DNA from: Pirellulaceae bacterium
GTDB lineage: Bacteria; Planctomycetota; Planctomycetia; Pirellulales; Pirellulaceae
Reading direction: 5' to 3'
Assembly (NCBI GenBank): GCA_020846515.1
Contig: JADLDX010000021.1
Location: 1-13,438, forward strand
Length of the DNA: 13,438 bases
Positions 7,060 through 13,438 of the stretch are shown in pieces. Under the pieces are notes generated by a model. The model had not been told where the DNA came from, did no database searches, and was given only the letters and a program-made list of their open reading frames with translations. The position numbers and the translations under genes were made by a program. Numbering within the stretch: position 1 is the stretch's first letter; each line of letters begins with the position of its first letter.

Positions 7060-7091
7060 GATGGTTGCAATAGGAAATGGTCTTTAGTGTG

Positions 7092-7154
7092 ACTAACTAC
7101 AAACTACTAACTACTAACTACTAACTGCTAACTGCTTACTACTTACTACTTACT
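7092..7154. repeat. Heptanucleotide repeat array (ACTAACT and variants) at the 3' end of the DUF1592 gene
   Basis: Nine consecutive 7-base units: ACTAACT, ACAAACT, three ACTAACT, GCTAACT, GCTTACT and two ACTTACT; a tenth, TCAAACT, is partly recognisable to 7161. On the minus strand the unit reads AGTTAGT or AGTAAGT. Because seven is not a multiple of three, the TAG in successive units falls in all three minus-strand frames, and the TAA of ACTAACT does the same on the plus strand. The upstream gene's last residues (VSSK) and TAG stop at 7141-7139 are made from this array. It fills most of the 91-base gap before the DUF1552 gene. Confidence 0.88.
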
Positions 7155-10100
7155 TCAAACTTCTGGCCCGCTGGTCGCTTGTTGAGGAACTGTGGGCTGA
7201 GGACGATGGTTTCGATCAGGCTGCTGAATTGGCCGCTGCTGGTATGCAAGTTCGTTCGCATATCGGTCAACAGCGGCTCGTCTGATAATAGCAGGGTTCG
7301 CCCCAGGGCAAAAGATAACAACTTGCGCGTCAGATTGTCTGCAAAATCGGCTTCGCGATGTTGCTTGAGGTAATCGCGCAGTCCGGCTACACCGGTACCG
7401 GTCTGGCCGCTGGGGAATTGGGCTTGGGTATCGACTGGTCTGCCCGCCAAATCTTGTTGGCGGAGTTCACCCGTTGGGCCATAGTTCTCGAAGACCAAAC
7501 CCAACGAATCAAAGCGATTGTGGCAACCTGCGCAACTGGCATGTTCGCGATGTTTGGCCAAGGTTTCGCGGAGCGTCAGCGTACCGAGCTGCGTTTCGTC
7601 GGTCGGCAAGTCGGGCACATTGGGCGGTGGAGCGGGAATGCGTTCACCCAGCAATCGTCGCACGACCCAGTACCCGCGTTTGACTGGACTGGTACGTAGA
7701 CCCGGCGCATTTTGCGTCAGGAACACGCCCATCGTCAGCAAACCACCTCGATCCGCCGGTGCGGGCACTCGCTGCCAGCCATCGACTGACGTCGTTGTCA
7801 GTGGCCCAAGGCCATAGTGGTTGGCGAGTGGTTGATTGACGATAACATAGTCCGCGTATAAACAATCCAACACACTTCGATCGTTTTGAATCACATGTTC
7901 CAGGAATCGAACGGGTTCCTGGAACATGGCGTCGCGGAGTTCATCTGTAAAGGCAGGAAAGCGTTGACGATCGACGCTGTTATGCTCTTCAAAGCGACGA
8001 AAATCGAGCCATTGTCCACCGAACTCCGTCGCCAAGGCTCGGACTCGCCAGTCGCTCAGCATGCGTCGTACCTGTTGACGCAGTTGCTTGGGGTCGTGCA
8101 ACCTTTGTGTGCGCGCCAGCTCGCGCAACTCGTCATCGGGCATGCTCGACCACAAAAAGTAACTCAAGCGACTGGCTACGTCTTCATCGCTCAGCGGCGC
8201 CAACGTTCCCGATCGTGATGCCAGGTCCACACGAAAGCCGAACTCGGGCGCCATTAAGATCGCGACCAAAAGATCCTCGATGGCTTCTTCATGAGCCAAA
8301 CCATCATGACGAAGTTGGTCGTAGAAACTCCGCAGTTCATTGCGTTGAGCATTGGTCAAATCGCGTCGCCAGGCGCGGTGTGCCAGGTTGATCAGCGATT
8401 GCACGTGATGCGGCTGAGCCAATTGTCGCGCTTTCTCGACGGCTTGGATCTGGGCATTGATGCGGCGAAAGTAGGTTTCGATTGCAGCACGCGGGACTTC
8501 ACCTGCGCCGAGCGCATCGGCTTTAGCCAAATAGGTAGCCGATAGTCGCTCAATCATCTCAGGCGTGGTAACGGATTTGTCTTCAGCTCGAGCAAAATCG
8601 AACTCAGCCCCGCGCATGGTGCTGGAGTCAGTACGTTCGAACCACACAAACCCAGTGTACTGGCGCATCGGGGCCGAGGTGACAAAGTCCAGTTCCTGCC
8701 AAAGTCGGTCAAGCTGTTCACAAGCCTGCGGAGTGAGCATCAGTTTCATCAACGGTTCGTCATCACGATAGTAACCCATCATGCTGTGAAAGCCCGCGCT
8801 GAGCAGTCGGCCTTTCTCTTGTTCGGCTTTGGATTTGCCAACATAGTCCCGCCCGCGTTCGGAAACATAAAACACATCCGGGAAGATACGGCAAAATCGT
8901 TCTACTTCGCGAGTGAATTCTCCAAGCGCTTCAGGCTCTTCCGGAACGCTCAGTGCCGTCGCGATCGCGCGCGAATCCGCGCCTGGGGACAAGCGTCGCA
9001 TGGCGTCCAGATTGGGCACCTGGCGAAAGGCCGCATAGCGATCATTCTTCCACAGCACAAAAGGCTGCGCGCCCTTATGGATGCCGCGTACGTTTAAGTC
9101 TTGTACTTCTGGTGCTAAACGACCACGCAGGTCGTTGACGAAATCTCGCAGTTTCTCACATTCCTTTCGCGCCTGGTCAACATCATGAACGTCCGTCGGC
9201 AAGTCCAACCATAGACGGCGTACCACGGCCAGCGGACCGAGCCCAACTCTAACTGAAGTAATGTCTTCAGTTGCGTTTTCCTGCGTGGCAGGCTCCTTGT
9301 CCTGTGTTGGCTCTTTGCCCTGGGCTGGCGCCTTGCTTTGTGTTGGCTCTGTGCTTTTCGCAGGCTCTTCAATTTGAGCCGGCTCTTGGATTTGAGCGGG
9401 CAAGATGGGTGCAGGCGTGTTGAGTAGCTCCACGATCATCCGCAAGTACTTTGCGCTCAAGCCAGCAACAGCCTGGTTATCGATGGTGTACATCTGCGGA
9501 TCGCGCTTGATTCGCCAAGCCGCCAAGAAGTAATCCGCGATGTCGGTCCGTTGTCGCTGGTAGAACTCAACGATGCGTTTGACGCAGTATTTATCGCGGT
9601 CGGTTTCCGTCACTACCGGATGCGGCGCAAAGTCGATGCCATCGGGAGTCAGCACCATGTGCTCAGCCACATATCGCGCCGCGGCCAGGGACTTGGTCAA
9701 CAAGGCAGGCGAAGTAGTCAGCGATTCCGCAGAGTTGTCAAAACCTGCTGCGTTCGCAGGGTCAACCGGAAACTCGCGGGTAGGCCGGATATCAAACCCG
9801 GTCAGGTCGCGAACGCTGTAGTTGTACTCAGAATTGCTTAGTCTCCGAACCGGCACGTCGCCCGGATCGCCTGCATGTTTTTCGGCCTCTTGCTTACGAA
9901 AGGCGGCGATCCACTGACTGATTGTCTGACGCTCTTGGTCGTCGGGTTGCAAGTCAGCGTCGCTCGGTGGCATTTCTTTATGGGCCACACGATGACTCAG
10001 TTCAGCCCAAGTCTGATGACTGGTGGCCACGTGAGCCGGCTCAGTGAACTTAGTCAGATCCAACATGGCCTCAGCGTCCGAGCCCTGATGGCACTGGACG

Positions 10101-10234
10101 CAGTACTTATCGAGCAGTGGCACAATCGATCGACTGAATTGTCGATCGAGCTCAGTTGGCTCGGCAGCCACAATCGCACCAGCCGGACTGACGACCACGC
10201 AAATTAGCAGTGTGAAGAATATCCGAACAATCAT
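7139..10234 (-). CDS. Planctomycete cytochrome / DUF1592-family protein (PSCyt1-DUF1587-DUF1595-DUF1592-DUF1588-DUF1585)
   Basis: Large exported protein of 1031 residues, expected to carry c-type haem outside the cytoplasm; substrate unknown. A signal peptide covers about 1-24 (IFFTLLICVVV core, AGA or VAA cut). A PSCyt1-type domain spans about 30-115 with haem motif CVQCH (45-49) and a possible Met ligand in KEMPPSDADL. A DUF1587-like part covers about 128-195 (RRLSNSEYNYSVRDL). Residues 281-322 are a hexapeptide repeat insert. About 330-600 is unassigned. DUF1595 is about 610-672, DUF1592 about 678-805, DUF1588 about 825-925 with a second haem motif CAGCH (901-905), and DUF1585 about 945-1020. 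It seems longer than I expect for the family because of the insert and middle region. No strong ribosome site precedes ATG 10234, but the signal peptide fits this start. It is followed by DUF1552, the usual pairing. The stop lies in a heptad repeat array. Confidence 0.92.
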   Translation of the reverse strand: MIVRIFFTLLICVVVSPAGAIVAAEPTELDRQFSRSIVPLLDKYCVQCHQGSDAEAMLDLTKFTEPAHVATSHQTWAELSHRVAHKEMPPSDADLQPDDQERQTISQWIAAFRKQEAEKHAGDPGDVPVRRLSNSEYNYSVRDLTGFDIRPTREFPVDPANAAGFDNSAESLTTSPALLTKSLAAARYVAEHMVLTPDGIDFAPHPVVTETDRDKYCVKRIVEFYQRQRTDIADYFLAAWRIKRDPQMYTIDNQAVAGLSAKYLRMIVELLNTPAPILPAQIQEPAQIEEPAKSTEPTQSKAPAQGKEPTQDKEPATQENATEDITSVRVGLGPLAVVRRLWLDLPTDVHDVDQARKECEKLRDFVNDLRGRLAPEVQDLNVRGIHKGAQPFVLWKNDRYAAFRQVPNLDAMRRLSPGADSRAIATALSVPEEPEALGEFTREVERFCRIFPDVFYVSERGRDYVGKSKAEQEKGRLLSAGFHSMMGYYRDDEPLMKLMLTPQACEQLDRLWQELDFVTSAPMRQYTGFVWFERTDSSTMRGAEFDFARAEDKSVTTPEMIERLSATYLAKADALGAGEVPRAAIETYFRRINAQIQAVEKARQLAQPHHVQSLINLAHRAWRRDLTNAQRNELRSFYDQLRHDGLAHEEAIEDLLVAILMAPEFGFRVDLASRSGTLAPLSDEDVASRLSYFLWSSMPDDELRELARTQRLHDPKQLRQQVRRMLSDWRVRALATEFGGQWLDFRRFEEHNSVDRQRFPAFTDELRDAMFQEPVRFLEHVIQNDRSVLDCLYADYVIVNQPLANHYGLGPLTTTSVDGWQRVPAPADRGGLLTMGVFLTQNAPGLRTSPVKRGYWVVRRLLGERIPAPPPNVPDLPTDETQLGTLTLRETLAKHREHASCAGCHNRFDSLGLVFENYGPTGELRQQDLAGRPVDTQAQFPSGQTGTGVAGLRDYLKQHREADFADNLTRKLLSFALGRTLLLSDEPLLTDMRTNLHTSSGQFSSLIETIVLSPQFLNKRPAGQKFEVSSK
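9269..9394 (-). repeat. 18-bp minisatellite encoding a hexapeptide repeat inside the DUF1592 gene
   Basis: Seven consecutive six-residue units at residues 281-322: QIQEPA, QIEEPA, KSTEPT, QSKAPA, QGKEPT, QDKEPA and the diverged TQENAT. The unit is Gln/Lys-rich with EP(A/T) at its end. The stretch is low-complexity and probably a flexible linker between the N-terminal cytochrome/DUF1587 region and the rest. Copy number may vary between strains (inference). Confidence 0.85.
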
Positions 10235-10339
10235 AGATGTTCACAGGCGGCTGGGCAGTTTGACTGCGGAAGGCAAATAAGCTCAATAGCGATGGGCGGC
10301 AGGACGGTGGGGGAGTTCCAATATTGTAAACTATGGCAG

Positions 10340-10536
10340 GTAGCCAACGCTGCCAAGCGGTGGAAGTTCTGGCGCAAATGCTTCCACCGTCTGGCGACGG
10401 GTGGCTATTCAGTCGTAGCCACCGCTGCCAAGCGGTGGAGGCCCAAGTGCAACGCGTCCACCGTCTGGCGACGGGTGGCTACGGCAACGCTTCCACCGTC
10501 TGGCGACGAGTGGCTACGGCGGCGACGGGTGGCTAC
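10340..10536. repeat. REP-like palindrome cluster 2, between ASPIC/UnbV and DUF1592 genes
   Basis: Six copies of the same GTAG-headed element as at 5606-5725. Plus orientation: 10340-10364 (one stem mismatch) and 10415-10439. Minus orientation: 10383-10408 (head altered to ATAG), 10457-10482, 10492-10517 and a half copy at 10521-10536. The copy at 10415-10439 is the exact reverse complement of those at 5658-5682 and 5694-5718. The four minus copies belong to a second subfamily, with arms related to CCACCGTC and GACGGTGG and one extra base in one arm. The half copy's GTAG contains the TAG stop of the ASPIC/UnbV gene. Bases 10235-10339, before the DUF1592 start, hold nothing else I can recognise. 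Small open frames crossing the cluster encode only translated repeat and are not genes. Confidence 0.88.
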
Positions 10537-12413
10537 GGTTCCGAGATGACGTGCAGTTGGTCGACGGCCAGGCCGTCTACTTTTTGGATTTGGCCATTAG
10601 GCCATTGAATTTCGACGTTAACCTTTTCCGCGTGTGGGCCAAGACCGAAAGTGACGGGAAGTTCGCACTGGCTCAGATAGCTGCGCGTCCCAGTCACACA
10701 CCGCGTTTGTTTACCGCTGGGGGTGACCAGACGTAATTGGGCTCCGATGGCATCTCGATTGGACTTACTGCCTTTTAGTAATATCCGCAACCAATGATGG
10801 CCCAGTTTTTGGTCATTGCGTAAGACGCGTGGAGGACCGCCGTTGGCCACCAGCACCATGTCCAGGTCGCCATCGCCATCCAGGTCGCCGTAGGCGGCAC
10901 CGCGTCCGACCATAGGTTCCAGAGCTGCTTTTCCGATCTGCTCGGCATCTAAACGCACCAGTTCGGTGCTGCCCTGCGAACCAGCATTCCAAAAGAACAG
11001 CGGCGGTTGAGCATAACGTTGATTGGGTTGCACCTTCGAAATTTCGGACTCTAAATGGCCATTGGCACATGCGATATCCATGCGACCATCGAGATCCAAG
11101 TCAGCGAAAAACGCCCCGAACGTGAGGCTCAACCGGGTAACCGGCCCGAGTCCACTGGGCATGGCTTCATCCAAAAACGCGCCTGCATCGTTGGACACGT
11201 ACAGCGAACAGGGTTCGTTGGCAAAGTTACCGATGATGACTCCCAGCGAATCACCGTTCCTAAAGCATGCAGAATCGATGCCCATCGCGCCAGTGGCCTC
11301 ACCGTTACGATCGAAGGCAATGCCCATAGGAATACCTTCTTCCTTAAAGCTGCCGTTGCGTTGATTGATATATAAATAATTGCGCACGGTGTCATTGGCG
11401 ACTAACAAATCCTGCCAGCCATCGCGATTGAAATCAGCCATAGATACGCCCAGGGCTTTGCCTTCAGGGACAGGTGTGTTGGGATTGCTGATATGAAAGC
11501 CAGCCTGCTTGGAAACATCGGTGAATCGACCATCGCCATCGTTGTGATAGAGGTAAGAGAACATACCGGTGAAACTAGTTGGTTGTCCGTACGCACGGCC
11601 TACCCCAGTTAATGAAAATCCGATCGATAGATCCAACTGGCGACTCCAGAGCACGTAGTTGCCGATGAACAGATCCAAGCGTGAGTCGTTGTCGTAGTCA
11701 AACCACACGGCACAGGTTGTCCAATCCTCGGGCCGACCTCCCACGCCAGCCGCCTCGGTGACATCGGCAAACTTGCCTTGCTGATTTTGAAAGAGCCGAG
11801 TGCCGCCCACGCCGGTAACCAGCAGATCGGCCCAGCCGTCGTTGTCATAGTCGCCGACGGTCGCGCCCATGGCTTGCACACGCAGCTTCAAGCCAACTTG
11901 TTCCGTCACGTCGGTAAACTTGGCCTGGCCATCGTTGGCATATAAACACAGCGAACGTGGATTGCCTATTACCGACCGCGACCAACTCCATGATTGGCCG
12001 CCAACCAACAAAACATCTTGATCGCCATCCCCATCGAAATCGAAGATCGACACGCCACCACCCATGGTTTCCGGTAGCAGTTTTTCGCCTTCCATAGCGT
12101 TGAAGTGCCGCCAATCGATACCCGATTCGGAGGTAATGTCGACCAGGCTGATTGTCGGTTTGGTCACCGTGGGTGCCTGGCGTTCTTTGGGCAGTACCAA
12201 CTCAGTCTTTTTCTCCGCGACCGGCTGCTTGGCCAATTGCGCGATGGCCAAGATGGCCAGAATCAAACAGCCAAACACAGCCACCAGGCCCAGCGAAATA
12301 CGCAAAGCTCGACCAATGATGGCGTCATTCTGCACATCATCTCCCGCTTGATCCTCAGAGACCTCTTGACGGCCTGCTGGTTGACGAACACCGGATACAT
12401 TTTTTTTGGTCAT
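10533..12413 (-). CDS. Membrane-anchored FG-GAP/VCBS and ASPIC/UnbV domain protein
   Basis: The 626-residue protein has a hydrophilic N-terminus, one membrane segment at about 38-60, and a long extracytoplasmic part, likely a beta-propeller. Six calcium-binding-type FG-GAP loops are visible: DFDGDGDQD (125-133), DYDNDGWAD (188-196), DYDNDSRLD (239-247), DFNRDGWQD (327-335), DLDLDGRMD (438-446) and DLDGDGDLD (510-518). The ASPIC/UnbV domain follows at about 552-612 (NRDAIGAQLRL, TGTRSYLSQ, FGLGPHAEKV, WPNGQ). Such proteins are frequent in planctomycetes and of unknown function; binding of carbohydrate or a partner protein is a guess. It starts 50 bases after the TPR gene on the same strand, with no strong ribosome site, so coupling to that gene is plausible. 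A run of eight A covers codons 3-5. Its TAG stop is the head of a REP-like element. Confidence 0.92.
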   Translation of the reverse strand: MTKKNVSGVRQPAGRQEVSEDQAGDDVQNDAIIGRALRISLGLVAVFGCLILAILAIAQLAKQPVAEKKTELVLPKERQAPTVTKPTISLVDITSESGIDWRHFNAMEGEKLLPETMGGGVSIFDFDGDGDQDVLLVGGQSWSWSRSVIGNPRSLCLYANDGQAKFTDVTEQVGLKLRVQAMGATVGDYDNDGWADLLVTGVGGTRLFQNQQGKFADVTEAAGVGGRPEDWTTCAVWFDYDNDSRLDLFIGNYVLWSRQLDLSIGFSLTGVGRAYGQPTSFTGMFSYLYHNDGDGRFTDVSKQAGFHISNPNTPVPEGKALGVSMADFNRDGWQDLLVANDTVRNYLYINQRNGSFKEEGIPMGIAFDRNGEATGAMGIDSACFRNGDSLGVIIGNFANEPCSLYVSNDAGAFLDEAMPSGLGPVTRLSLTFGAFFADLDLDGRMDIACANGHLESEISKVQPNQRYAQPPLFFWNAGSQGSTELVRLDAEQIGKAALEPMVGRGAAYGDLDGDGDLDMVLVANGGPPRVLRNDQKLGHHWLRILLKGSKSNRDAIGAQLRLVTPSGKQTRCVTGTRSYLSQCELPVTFGLGPHAEKVNVEIQWPNGQIQKVDGLAVDQLHVISEP

Positions 12414-12463
12414 CGATAACTACTTGGAACTAATTGGGGGCACGCCCCTTTGCGGATGAAATA

Positions 12464-13438
12464 TTACTTTACATATAAACTATTGTCAGTCTCATTCGTG
12501 GCCAGTCCGTAGGCGTCTGGTCGATGGAGCGAATAGATCACTAATTGTTCGGCGGCATGGTCAGCGGCGGGGTATTGGCGGCGAGCGATCGGTCGCGCCA
12601 CATCGCTGGCATTGTCGTCGGCTTTATACTTCAGATGGAGCTGTTCATGTCGCTCCGCCTGCTCTTCGTTGCCTAAGCGTTTGTAGACGGCTGAGAGGCT
12701 GGCATGCGAAGTCAGGTTCTCTGAATCATCTTTCAAAGCCAACTTGAACTCTGACTCTGCCTGGCTCAAGTATTGGGCGGCAAGTTCTGCGTTCTGACGC
12801 GTCTGTGCACGGACCGCCAAATCGATCAGCGTGAGGCCCAGCAAGTTGCGAATGCGATAATCTCGACTGAAATCGAACTGGCGATCGCGTCGTTCTTGCG
12901 TGTCGTCATACAACACGCTGCGAAAGTTTTCCGCCGCAGCTTCGAAGTTACCTTGCTCGCGATTGATCTCACCGCTCAACCAGGCTGTGGTCCATGGCGG
13001 CGGTGGCGGCGTCATGCCCGCGGCGCGCTGGAGGGCTGCAGTAGCGCCATCGTAATCACCTTCGGCCAACAGGACGCGGGCCAGGTTTAGCGGACCGTCG
13101 TAGCGCTGGAGCTTCTCGACTTCTTGGAAAGCCGCGGCGGCCTGCAACAACTGCGACTTGCCGGCCAGCAGCATACCGATTCCATAGTCATTCCAACGTT
13201 CCCAGGCCACCGGCGGTTTGCGGCCCGCATTGTCGCTCGCCGCCACATCGACGATTTGGCCATCGCTGCGCTGGACCGGCAATACCACGCGATCCGAACA
13301 CATGATCACTTCCGGCAGATTATTCGGCGTCGTGAACGGCGGGCCCTGCTCACGGTACTCACGGTCTCCAGCCTGGCGACTGGCGTTCATAAAATCCAAG
13401 TAGCCCTTGTCGAACTTGCGATACTTCAGTTGCGCTTG
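12464..13438 (-). CDS. TPR protein, C-terminal part (5' end outside window); possibly the tail of a multihaem cytochrome-TPR protein
   Basis: The frame is open to the window edge, so the 324 visible residues are a C-terminal fragment; a TTG at 13399 and ATG at 13390 are in frame but probably internal. TPR-like helical pairs are visible: WNDYGIGMLL with AAAAFQEVEKL, LNLARVLLAEGDYDGATAALQRA, WLSGEINREQGNFEAAAENFRSVL, and LSAVYKRLGNEEQAERHEQLHLKY. The end (PAADHAAEQLVIYSLHRPD) recalls, from memory, planctomycete proteins that fuse an N-terminal multihaem cytochrome c to C-terminal TPRs and lie beside ASPIC/UnbV genes. No CxxCH is in the visible part, so the haem domain is inference. It is followed by the ASPIC/UnbV gene after 50 bases, suggesting an operon. 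The gap holds a small GGGGC/GCCCC inverted repeat at 12437-12448. Confidence 0.8.
   Translation of the reverse strand, partial: QAQLKYRKFDKGYLDFMNASRQAGDREYREQGPPFTTPNNLPEVIMCSDRVVLPVQRSDGQIVDVAASDNAGRKPPVAWERWNDYGIGMLLAGKSQLLQAAAAFQEVEKLQRYDGPLNLARVLLAEGDYDGATAALQRAAGMTPPPPPWTTAWLSGEINREQGNFEAAAENFRSVLYDDTQERRDRQFDFSRDYRIRNLLGLTLIDLAVRAQTRQNAELAAQYLSQAESEFKLALKDDSENLTSHASLSAVYKRLGNEEQAERHEQLHLKYKADDNASDVARPIARRQYPAADHAAEQLVIYSLHRPDAYGLATNETDNSLYVK

Noticed and set aside
7092..7154. Telomere-like or origin-type iterons
   Set aside because: The unit is at a gene junction in a chromosome-like context, with no replication gene or DnaA boxes seen nearby.
10292..10608. Two plus-strand open frames of 85 and 91 codons
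   Set aside because: They are translations of the REP elements (repeated VAT, KRW and WRRVAT words), lack a ribosome site, and one runs into the ASPIC/UnbV gene antisense.
12437..12448. GGGGC/GCCCC hairpin between the TPR and ASPIC/UnbV genes as a terminator
   Set aside because: A 5-bp stem with a 2-base loop and no T-run is too weak to call.

Overview
The window looks like a piece of a chromosome from the phylum Planctomycetota, probably a Pirellulales-like heterotroph. The main evidence is a planctomycete-type cytochrome/DUF1592-family protein next to a Tat-exported DUF1552 protein. A membrane-anchored FG-GAP/ASPIC-UnbV protein preceded by a TPR protein, and a very Tyr/Pro/Gly-rich secreted protein, point the same way. 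The taxon is inferred from domain content only. No rRNA, tRNA, CRISPR array, insertion sequence or phage gene is visible.

Layout. At the left edge (+ strand) is the C-terminal third of polynucleotide phosphorylase (KH, S1, Gly/Arg-rich tail). It converges on a minus-strand cluster read as KDPG aldolase > KDG kinase > thymidylate kinase (3232 to 915). The first two overlap by 8 bases and form the lower half of a 2-keto-3-deoxygluconate pathway, as used in uronate, pectin or alginate breakdown. A divergent 349-base gap leads to a plus-strand gene for a 670-residue secreted low-complexity protein (3582-5594). The rest of the window is four minus-strand genes: a TPR protein cut by the right edge, an FG-GAP/ASPIC-UnbV protein, a 1031-residue PSCyt1-DUF1587-DUF1595-DUF1592-DUF1588-DUF1585 protein with two CxxCH haem motifs, and a DUF1552 protein with a twin-arginine signal. 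All four look exported or membrane-anchored and probably form an envelope module of unknown substrate.

The most unusual content is between the genes. Four different repeat families sit at gene 3' ends: (1) a 26-bp perfect palindrome after pnp; (2) a 27-bp tandem repeat whose last copy carries the tmk stop codon; (3) a 7-bp repeat array that supplies the last residues and stop of the DUF1592 gene and puts stop codons in all six frames; (4) two clusters of REP-like elements (GTAG head plus hairpin) at 5606-5725 and 10340-10536. In family 4 the GTAG head itself supplies the TAG stop of both the DUF1552 and the ASPIC/UnbV genes. The GTAG-plus-hairpin form is that of REPs mobilised by RAYT (Y1 tyrosine) transposases. 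No RAYT gene lies in the window, so one is predicted elsewhere in the genome.

No complete new enzymatic system is evident. The best candidates for undescribed biology are the stop-codon-overlapping repeats and the Tyr-rich secreted protein.
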